64,000 nt of DNA from an uncultured Collinsella sp. GTDB lineage: Bacteria > Actinomycetota > Coriobacteriia > Coriobacteriales > Coriobacteriaceae. The stretch spans positions 4,234 to 68,233 of the forward strand of contig UQLB01000012.1 of the NCBI GenBank assembly GCA_900541725.1. The letters run 5' to 3'. Below the pieces are notes generated by a model. It was given only the letters and a program-made list of their open reading frames with translations. It was not told where the DNA came from and ran no database searches. Of this stretch, positions 39,970 to 46,845 are shown piece by piece; the stretch's first letter is position 1; every line of letters begins with the position of its first letter. The position numbers and the translations under genes are program-made.

Positions 39970-41079
39970 TTACGCTGGCTTGAGCCCAAAGCACGCTCGG
40001 AGCGTATTCAGCAGAGCATCTTGCCTCTTTCGACGAGCCTCTACGCGATTCTGATATCGCTTACCCATACGCTGGTGGATGCGCCATGCGAGCGCTTCCA
40101 TCGCTTCCATGTCGCGGAGCATTTCGTTGTTGACCGTCGCGACCTCGATTCCCATAGTAATCAAGCCCGTGTTGCGTTTTTCATCATGGATACGTCCCCT
40201 CCGGGAGGAATGACCCAGCTCACCGTTGTATTCCAGGTCAAACTGGGCTGCTTCCTGATACGCATCGCAAACTGCATGCGGCATCCCCGAGATTGCCTGC
40301 GTGCGGTCGTTGAACTCGATCTTGTAGTCGGTCTTAAAGGGACCGCAGGCAAATCCGCCATAGGAAAACGGAAGCGAAAACAGAGCGAGCATGATGCACT
40401 CCATGGGTGAGCGCAAGTTTTCCGACAGATAGGGACACAGACGCTGCAGCTGCTTGGCTGCGTTCCCCTTGCATACCGCGAGGTAATCTGCCAGACGATC
40501 GGGCGTCAGCACCGGCTCAACCTCAAAGTAGCCCACATCTGCTGGCTGGTCCTTGTCCTTTGCAAGTTTATTCGTAACAGGCGAGGTGTAGGGAGGCAGA
40601 TACTTCCCGCGGTCGCTCAGTGAAATCTTAGAGCATAGTTCTTGGGCCAGGGCAAACGCCTGGATGCAGCCGACCTCGCGCGCAACGGCAACACAAAGGG
40701 CCTCGGGAGATAGACTGTACACCCCCGGTTCCACCTCTAGAATCGAGCCGGCGGGCAACTCGGAGCATGCGGACCAGCTCACGCCAAGAATACGGCGGCG
40801 CTGCGCTGCAGACCCTACCAGCAAGCACAAATCCTCTTGCACCTCGCCGCTTGCGGCCCCAATCCGCACCAAATCGGGAAGATAGATGTCCTCGGTCGAT
40901 GGCGACGACGTGCGCAGCACACGGCGCTCTTCATCGGGATTAAGGTCCTTCCAGCTTATGTAGCCCATTTGTCGGCGCTCGGCGCGCATCATGCGTAGCG
41001 CCGAGGCACCCGTCAGAATTACGGAAGCAGCCAGCTGCTCGCTTGCAGGCTTGCCACGCTGCCCGATCTTTATTGCCAT
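39970..41079 (-). CDS. Putative PD-(D/E)XK nuclease-domain protein
   Basis: A 369-residue protein of unknown family. The C-terminal third has the pattern of DUF559/Vsr-type nucleases: VCDAYQEAAQFDLEYNGELGH (an Asp, then E-x-N-G and a His) followed by IHDEKRNTGLITMGIEVATV, the usual D..R...L...G..V strand-helix-strand. The middle (PDRLADYLAVCKGNAAKQL) looks helical; the N-terminal half resembles the sensor part of AbiEi-like proteins only in layout. ATG 41079 lies 12 bp after the comF stop, with AGGGGTGG upstream, so the two may be cotranscribed. DNA cleavage or DNA-binding is inferred from the motif only. Confidence 0.6.
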   Translation of the reverse strand: MAIKIGQRGKPASEQLAASVILTGASALRMMRAERRQMGYISWKDLNPDEERRVLRTSSPSTEDIYLPDLVRIGAASGEVQEDLCLLVGSAAQRRRILGVSWSACSELPAGSILEVEPGVYSLSPEALCVAVAREVGCIQAFALAQELCSKISLSDRGKYLPPYTSPVTNKLAKDKDQPADVGYFEVEPVLTPDRLADYLAVCKGNAAKQLQRLCPYLSENLRSPMECIMLALFSLPFSYGGFACGPFKTDYKIEFNDRTQAISGMPHAVCDAYQEAAQFDLEYNGELGHSSRRGRIHDEKRNTGLITMGIEVATVNNEMLRDMEAMEALAWRIHQRMGKRYQNRVEARRKRQDALLNTLRACFGLKPA

Positions 41080-41090
41080 CTGAACCACCC

Positions 41091-41897
41091 CTACCAAACA
41101 CGTGCGATAGCAAGGCCATCGACTGCTGCGGCGCCGGCGCGCTTGAGTTCCGCCGAAGCCGCTGCCATCGTCGCACCCGTGGTGATAACGTCGTCGATAA
41201 GCAGCAGGCGCTTGCCCCGCACATCCTCAACCGTCTCGTACATACCTCGGGCACGCTCGCGGCGCTCCTCACGACCGAGTTCGCGCTGGTCGCCATGCCC
41301 GTACTTGACGAGAGCATCGAGCAAGGGAACACCCGACAGCTCGCAAAATGGGCGCGCAATGGCCTCCATATGATCAAAACCACGCCGCCGAAACGCTGCC
41401 GCCGTCGCAGGCACAAACACCACCGCATCCGCGCCGGACAGCACACCTCCGTAGCGATCGGGGGCTGCCACCTGGGCATGCAGGGCGGTGTCGTAGAGTA
41501 GCTCCGCCAGATACGGTGCCAGGCGGCGCTCGCCCGCATCCTTGTACGCCTTGATGATGCGCGGCAGCGGATGTGCGTAGACGGCACACGCCAGGCAGCG
41601 ATCGAGCGCCTCGGCCATTGCCGAAGACGTGCCCTCGACCGAACACTCGGTGCACAGCAAATCCCCAAACGGGGCGCCACATCGGATGCAGCTATGGCAC
41701 GGATCGATGAGCGCGAATGAGGCCAGGCAATCCTGGCAAATCAGCGCACCGGAACGCTCACAGCCGGCGCATCGCGTGGGCGACAACGCCTCGAGTGCCT
41801 CGTACGTCGCGCGCTCGGCAAGCGGTAGCAATTCGTCCGCAAACGGTAGGGTGTCAGCACCCTGCAAGCGACTCAACACATTCAAATGTCTCTTCAT
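41091..41897 (-). CDS. comF: ComF-family phosphoribosyltransferase-like protein
   Basis: A 268-residue ComF protein. The N-terminal zinc fingers use CAGC, CQDC, the Cys of CHSCIRCG and LLCTEC (about 43-85); the C-terminal half is a phosphoribosyltransferase fold with the PRPP loop RLLLIDDVITTGATM near 230. ComF acts in DNA uptake during natural transformation, working with the ComFA helicase and DprA; neither is in the window. Its Shine-Dalgarno sequence lies in the 3' arm of a strong hairpin (41902-41937), so translation may be restricted. Confidence 0.88.
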   Translation of the reverse strand: MKRHLNVLSRLQGADTLPFADELLPLAERATYEALEALSPTRCAGCERSGALICQDCLASFALIDPCHSCIRCGAPFGDLLCTECSVEGTSSAMAEALDRCLACAVYAHPLPRIIKAYKDAGERRLAPYLAELLYDTALHAQVAAPDRYGGVLSGADAVVFVPATAAAFRRRGFDHMEAIARPFCELSGVPLLDALVKYGHGDQRELGREERRERARGMYETVEDVRGKRLLLIDDVITTGATMAAASAELKRAGAAAVDGLAIARVW

Positions 41898-41901
41898 GAC
41901 A

Positions 41902-41937
41902 CAACCCTCCCTACGCGAAGGCGAAGGGAGGGTTGTC
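41902..41937 (-). promoter_or_regulatory. Hairpin covering the comF ribosome-binding site
   Basis: A perfect 12-bp stem (ACAACCCTCCCT and its complement) with a 12-nt loop. On the minus strand the 3' arm contains GGGAGGG, the only Shine-Dalgarno-like sequence, 5 to 12 bases before the comF ATG. Confidence 0.65.
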
Positions 41938-41998
41938 GGTGTAGAGCCATGATACCCAGAGGCGCTGGGGTCAGGCGAGTTACATCCGCTTACGGACG

Positions 41999-43699
41999 TT
42001 ATTCGCCGGTGGGCGGTTGCGGTGCGGACGAGTTTTGGGTCGAGCCCTCGCCACCATCTTGACGCGGCTTGCGGGAACGACGACGGCGACGGCGCTTTTG
42101 ACCCTGGTCGGCCGAGCCCTCGCCACCACGATCTTCGCGCGACTCGCGTTCGTCGCGAGCAGCGACGCGTGCGGCCTTGGCTGCCGCCCCTCCGCCATCT
42201 CCGGGGCGACGGCGCGTGACCTTGACCTCGCCATCCGAGACCTGATCGGCCACGGAGGGCACCGAGGGCTTTTGCTGCGTGCCCGAGGAATGGCGACGAC
42301 GCGGACGCGAGGCGCGCTCGTCATCGTTGCGATGCTTGCCACCCTTGTCGGCAGGCGTATCGGAACCCAAACCACCCTTGGGGGCGGCACCGGCTTCGCG
42401 AGCGGCTGCGGCGCGGAAGGCGTCCTCGCGCTCCTCGCTCGACAAATGGCGGCGGCGACGGCGCGTGGGATTCATGCCACCGCCGCGATTCTGCTGCTGA
42501 GGCTGCTGGGCCTCGCGCTCGCGGGAGGAGTTCTTGCCTGCGGGAGCGGCCTCGCCGGCATCGCCCGAACCCGAGCGCTTGCGGCGGCGACGTCCACCGG
42601 CAGCCTCCTCGGCCTCGGGTGCCTCGGCCTTGCCGCGGCCCTTTCCACGGCCACGGCCCTCGCCCTGGCCCTGAGCGGTGCGAGCATCGGATTCGGCATC
42701 GCGACGACGGCGCTTGGGCATCGATGTGCCGGCCAGACGATCGGCACTCGACAGGCCATCGCCCACGTCAACGCCGTTCTCGCGATCGAGTTCCATGAGC
42801 GCCAGGCGCATCTCGGGCGACTCGATGCGCTCGAGCACATCGCGCGTCACACAGTCGGGGCGGCAGTTGCAGCCCTGTTCGGCGGCCTTCTTTTTGCAGC
42901 CCTCCGAGCACGTCATATCGGCCAGGTTGACCTTAAAGACCTTGCCGTTCTCCAGGCGCAGCACCAGCTGCTCACGCGGCGTGTCATATTCCTGGATACG
43001 CGCCTTGCCAAGCGGCGTATCGATGAGCGTCTTCTTTTTGGGCGCACGGCTCTTAAAGTCCTTGTACGCCTCGAACTCATAGCGCAGGCAGCACATCAGG
43101 CGGCCGCAAACGCCACTGATCTTGGACGAGTTGAGCGGCAGGTCCTGCTCTTTTGCCATGCGAATCGAGACGGGCTCAAACTGTCCGCCAAAGCGCGTGC
43201 AGCAGAGCTCCTGTCCGCATTGGGCATAGCCGCCCACAAGGCGGGTCTCATCGCGCACGCCGATCTGACGCATGTCGACGCGAATGTGCAGCGTCGAGGA
43301 CAGGTCCTTGACGAGCTGACGAAAATCGACGCGCTCCTCGGCCGCAAAGTAGAACACGGCCTTCTCGCCGCCAAACAGGTACTCGACGCCGACCGGCTTC
43401 ATCTCGAGGTCGAGCTCTTTGACCAGACGGCGGAAATCGACCATCGCCTCGTCGCCCTGGATGGCCAGGTCGTCGGCAAGCTGCAGGTCGATGTCGCTCG
43501 CCACGCGCAGCACGGGCTTGAGCGGCTGGCCGATCTCATTTTGCGGCACCTCGAAGGGATCGGCCGTGACCAGGCCGATCTCGGTTCCGCGCTCGGTGGA
43601 GCAAATGGCATAATCGGCCTCGAGGATATCCAGATCCTGCGGGTCGAACCACAGGTCGCGCGAGGCGTAGGTAAACTTAACGGGTACGACTAACGGCAT
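41999..43699 (-). CDS. ricT: RicT/PSP1-domain protein with long basic tail
   Basis: A 566-residue protein. Residues 1 to about 285 are a PSP1-domain protein of the RicT (YaaT) type, with the conserved Cys-rich motifs CGQELCCTRFGG and VCGRLMCCLRYE and a further CxxxC set (CSEGCKKKAAEQGCNCRPDC). RicT works with RicA and RicF in RNase Y-dependent mRNA maturation. After about residue 310 comes a tail of some 250 residues of low complexity with Arg-, Gly- and Gln-rich blocks (for instance RRRRRHLSSEE), which is not part of the usual protein and may bind RNA. It overlaps the end of holB by 10 bp and is cotranscribed with tmk and holB. Confidence 0.88.
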   Translation of the reverse strand: MPLVVPVKFTYASRDLWFDPQDLDILEADYAICSTERGTEIGLVTADPFEVPQNEIGQPLKPVLRVASDIDLQLADDLAIQGDEAMVDFRRLVKELDLEMKPVGVEYLFGGEKAVFYFAAEERVDFRQLVKDLSSTLHIRVDMRQIGVRDETRLVGGYAQCGQELCCTRFGGQFEPVSIRMAKEQDLPLNSSKISGVCGRLMCCLRYEFEAYKDFKSRAPKKKTLIDTPLGKARIQEYDTPREQLVLRLENGKVFKVNLADMTCSEGCKKKAAEQGCNCRPDCVTRDVLERIESPEMRLALMELDRENGVDVGDGLSSADRLAGTSMPKRRRRDAESDARTAQGQGEGRGRGKGRGKAEAPEAEEAAGGRRRRKRSGSGDAGEAAPAGKNSSREREAQQPQQQNRGGGMNPTRRRRRHLSSEEREDAFRAAAAREAGAAPKGGLGSDTPADKGGKHRNDDERASRPRRRHSSGTQQKPSVPSVADQVSDGEVKVTRRRPGDGGGAAAKAARVAARDERESREDRGGEGSADQGQKRRRRRRSRKPRQDGGEGSTQNSSAPQPPTGE

Positions 43700-44817
43700 T
43701 TCAGTGCCTTCCTGATATCGAACAGCATGACCTCGATGGCCAGCTGGGGAGTAACGTTTCTGGCGATGTTGCGCTCGGCGGTCGCGACCGCCTCGAGCGC
43801 CCGGGTGGCACCCGCAACATTCGTCGCGGCGGCAAGCCGACCGATCGTGTCGCGCACGTCTTCGTTCACGACGTCGGCCGCCTCGTCCTGAAGTGTCAGC
43901 AGCACGTCGCGCATGAGCGTCCGTGCGCTCGCCAGCGCTTCCATGATACCCGAACGCTCGCGCGCGTTGAGTTCGCGCTTGTTACGGTCCTCAAGCTGCT
44001 TCAATGCTCCACGCGACAGGTAATCGGCGTTTTGCTCGAGCACCTTTTCCTGCGTGGACTTGACCTCGGCGAGCGGCGCCTTGACGGCGACGATGAGCGA
44101 CTTGGCGCGACTGAGCACATCGGCCTCGTCGGCAGCGATGAGAGAATCGATGGCGCGGACCATCTGGCGGCGAGCATCCTGGCGCTCGGCACTCTTAAGG
44201 AACTCGATGCCGCGCGTGGGGCTCCCCGCCACGGCGACCGCCATGCGGCAACGCGCGAGGTCCTGACCCGTCGCGCGACTCACGGCACGCGCGGCCACGG
44301 CGGGCGACACCAGCCGAAACGGCACGCACTGGCAGCGGCTCACGATGGTGGGCAGCATCACGTCTGCCGAGGTGCCCAGCAAGATAAACATAACGCCCTC
44401 GGGCGGCTCCTCGAGTGTCTTGAGCAGTGCGTTGGCGGTGTTAGCGCGCAGCTGCTCGGCACGGTCGATGATGTAGACCTTGGCCTTAGCGCGGATGGGC
44501 GCCAGCGGCACGTCGTCGAGCAGCTCGCGGGTCTGGGCAATGAGGTAGCCCGTGGCGCTCTCAGGCGTGTAATAGTGCACGTCGGGGTGTGTGTGCCGCG
44601 CAACGCGCACGCAGCTGTCGCATGCGCCGCAGCCGTCCTGCTCGCACAGGAAGGCCTGGGCGAGCGCCCATGCGGCATCGAGCTTGCCGGCGCCGGGAGC
44701 GCCCAAAAACAGATAGGCGTGCGATGCGCGGCCGCTGGCGACGGCGTTGGTCAAATAATCGCGCACGCGCTGTTGGGTGTCGAGCTTGGCCAGCAGGCTT
44801 GCCTGAGCGGGGGCCAT
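43690..44817 (-). CDS. holB: DNA polymerase III subunit delta'
   Basis: A 375-residue clamp-loader subunit. The AAA+ fold shows the modified Walker A GAPGAGKLDAA, a zinc module (CGACDSC near 68-74), IIDRAEQLRANTANALLKTLEEPP (Walker B and sensor region) and SRCQ. ATG 44817 has AAGGAGG nine bases upstream, within tmk; an in-frame start seven codons earlier is inside tmk. Gene order tmk-holB-ricT is common in Gram-positive bacteria. Confidence 0.92.
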   Translation of the reverse strand: MAPAQASLLAKLDTQQRVRDYLTNAVASGRASHAYLFLGAPGAGKLDAAWALAQAFLCEQDGCGACDSCVRVARHTHPDVHYYTPESATGYLIAQTRELLDDVPLAPIRAKAKVYIIDRAEQLRANTANALLKTLEEPPEGVMFILLGTSADVMLPTIVSRCQCVPFRLVSPAVAARAVSRATGQDLARCRMAVAVAGSPTRGIEFLKSAERQDARRQMVRAIDSLIAADEADVLSRAKSLIVAVKAPLAEVKSTQEKVLEQNADYLSRGALKQLEDRNKRELNARERSGIMEALASARTLMRDVLLTLQDEAADVVNEDVRDTIGRLAAATNVAGATRALEAVATAERNIARNVTPQLAIEVMLFDIRKALKCR

Positions 44818-44818
44818 G

Positions 44819-45502
44819 TTACTCGGCCTCCTTGGCAAGCGCGGCGACGACGGCGTCTTGCGGAATGTCGAGACCGTACGCGCGAACCTGCTCGACCGTC
44901 TTCCCGAAGACCTCCTCGATGGGCGCGGTGGCGTCGATAAGCTTTACGCGATTTGGCTCCTCGGCGGCAATTGCGCAAAAGCCCTGGTAGACACGCTCCT
45001 GGAATGCCATGCCTTTTGCCTCCATACGATCCGCCGCGCCACGGGCGGCCATGCGCAACGCCGCCTGCTCGGGCGTGATGTGGTAGACGAGCGTGAGCGC
45101 CGGGTGCGTCCCCGCGACGGCCAGGCTGTTGGCATCGCGCACCATCTGGCGATCGAGGCCGTCGGCAAACGCCTGATAGCAGGTTGTGGAATCGTAGAAA
45201 CGGTCACACAGGACCACCTTGCCGACCGCGAGGGCTGGAGCTATGACCTCGTGCACCAACTGAGCGCGCGCCGCCTCGTAGAGCAGCAACTCGCAGGTGT
45301 CTCCCATCGCCGTGTTGGCGGGGTCGAGCAGCAGAGCGCGAATCTTTTCGCTGATGGCGGTGCCGCCCGGCTCGCGCAGGCTCACAACCTGGTAGCCAGC
45401 GAGTTCGAGCGCGCGGGCAAGCAGGCGCGCCTGCGTGGACTTGCCGGCACCATCGACGCCCTCGAGCGTGATAAAGCTATGTTGAGCAGGCTCAAAAGCC
45501 AT
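44819..45502 (-). CDS. tmk: Thymidylate kinase
   Basis: A 227-residue dTMP kinase. P-loop EGVDGAGKST (residues 14-23), the DRFYDST motif with the catalytic region near 100, and a LID segment with AARGAADRMEAKG. It makes dTDP for DNA synthesis. First gene of the tmk-holB-ricT operon; its stop lies two bases before the holB ATG. Confidence 0.95.
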   Translation of the reverse strand: MAFEPAQHSFITLEGVDGAGKSTQARLLARALELAGYQVVSLREPGGTAISEKIRALLLDPANTAMGDTCELLLYEAARAQLVHEVIAPALAVGKVVLCDRFYDSTTCYQAFADGLDRQMVRDANSLAVAGTHPALTLVYHITPEQAALRMAARGAADRMEAKGMAFQERVYQGFCAIAAEEPNRVKLIDATAPIEEVFGKTVEQVRAYGLDIPQDAVVAALAKEAE

Positions 45503-45590
45503 GGGCGCAGCCCCTTCCTACAAGGCGCGTAAATGCAGATATATCAACCAAGCCATGATACCCCAGTGCTCGGCGCGTCCCAAATCCCAC

Positions 45591-45680
45591 CTAGCCATTG
45601 GGGACGCTCTTGAATGACCAGGCGACAGTTTGGGACGTTCCTAAAGTGCCGGCCGAAAAGGAACGTCCCTAACTACCGGC
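45591..45680. repeat. GGGGACGTTC-family palindromic element
   Basis: It contains AGCCATTGGGGACGCTCTTGA, cut here to its core TTGGGGACG, plus GGGACGTTCCTAAAGTGCCGG and the inverted AAAAGGAACGTCCCT. Related to the elements at 534 and 19776. It lies in the 237-bp gap between tmk and the zinc-ribbon gene. Confidence 0.75.
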
Positions 45681-45739
45681 TTTTTTGGGCGGTGGGTATA
45701 ATCGTCGTATTGATTTGAAATGTGGCGAAAGGAGTGGCA

Positions 45740-46723
45740 ATGTCTCGGTATTGCGCCTCGTGCGGCAAGCTTCTTGCAGATGATGCCAAGTTCTGCACCT
45801 CGTGCGGTGCACCCGTTGAGCAGACAACCGCAAGCAATGGCCAACCCGCGTTTGAGCAGACCGGCTCCCTCGATACGCCGCAAGCTAAGCCGGACGACCC
45901 CCTCGTCTATCGCCCCGACCCCGCCGCCAGCCCCGCAGCGGTCGAAACGACGCAGCGCATACCCGTCGCGGGTACCCCGCCCCAACAGCAACCGGCATCT
46001 ACGTACGCGCCTGATTCACCGCAGGCCCCCGCCGCAAAAAAGAGCGCCACCAGGGCGCTTGTCGCCGTTATCGTTGTGCTGGTGGCAATCATCATCGCCC
46101 TGGTCGTTTTCTTTGTGATCAAGCCTTTCGACAACGCCGCCACGCAGACGACTGCCGAGGTAGCTAAGCTGCACCATGACGTCGACTCCGACGACCTTAA
46201 GTCTCTCGGTGACCCCAATAGCCTTTTCGACGATGACGACGAGGACGACGAGGATGGCAGCCAGGCGACCCTCTCCGAGCAGAACCTCTACCGTCGCCTG
46301 AGCGAATACTACGACCTGCTCGAAGATCTCGATAGCCAGGTCCGTGCCTGCGCGCAGGCCTTCAATGGCGGTTATCTGGAAGAGGACCGTACCATCCGTC
46401 AAAATCTCGCTGATGTCGCCGAGCGCACAGAAGACACCATCGAGCAGTACTACGATATCGTCGAGGACCTGGACGTCCCCATGAGCTCTAAGAACTACAG
46501 CTCCTGGAAAGACATCGTTGCCCTGTATGACGACCTGGACCACCGCATCGACGCGATCTGCGATGCCTGGGAGATCAGCCTAAAGTACGCAAAACCCGCG
46601 GACCATAAGGACGAAATCGTGGCGCCGCTGGCACGCGACAACGTGGCGGGCACCAATGACAATAAGTATCGCCTAGACTTTGAGGAGCGCTATCCCGGCG
46701 CCAAACCCGTCGAAGTGAACTAG
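45740..46723 (+). CDS. Zinc-ribbon membrane protein
   Basis: A 327-residue protein. A zinc ribbon opens it (CASCGKLLADDAKFCTSCG, residues 4-22), followed by a Pro/Ala/Thr-rich linker, one transmembrane helix at about 104-126 (VAVIVVLVAIIIALVVFFVI) and an external domain that begins with an acidic run (DDDDEDDEDG) and is otherwise helical. ATG 45740 with AAAGGAG five bases upstream. This layout is common in Firmicutes and Actinobacteria; the function is unknown. The TAG stop is itself part of a CTAGTC sequence at the edge of a repeat element. Confidence 0.78.
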   Translation: MSRYCASCGKLLADDAKFCTSCGAPVEQTTASNGQPAFEQTGSLDTPQAKPDDPLVYRPDPAASPAAVETTQRIPVAGTPPQQQPASTYAPDSPQAPAAKKSATRALVAVIVVLVAIIIALVVFFVIKPFDNAATQTTAEVAKLHHDVDSDDLKSLGDPNSLFDDDDEDDEDGSQATLSEQNLYRRLSEYYDLLEDLDSQVRACAQAFNGGYLEEDRTIRQNLADVAERTEDTIEQYYDIVEDLDVPMSSKNYSSWKDIVALYDDLDHRIDAICDAWEISLKYAKPADHKDEIVAPLARDNVAGTNDNKYRLDFEERYPGAKPVEVN

Positions 46724-46739
46724 TCGCATGCGACGGTCT

Positions 46740-46775
46740 TAAACGACTAGTCATTCAAGAACGTCCCCAATGACT
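46740..46775. repeat. GGGGACGTTC-family element, short copy
   Basis: CTAGTCATTCAAGAACGTCC and CCAATGACTA match the outer arm of the composite copy at 19936-19959 with one change. It follows the zinc-ribbon gene by 17 bp. Confidence 0.75.
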
Positions 46776-46780
46776 ACGCA

Positions 46781-46816
46781 AAAAACGAGCGAGGATCATG
46801 GGACCCTCGCTCGTTT
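46781..46816 (+). terminator. Bidirectional terminator between zinc-ribbon and topoisomerase genes
   Basis: AAAACGAGCGAGG pairs with CCTCGCTCGTTTT (13 bp), with A and T runs on both sides, between convergent genes. Confidence 0.9.
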
Positions 46817-46845
46817 TTGTTTTGGGCTATGTTTCGGCTGCGCCG

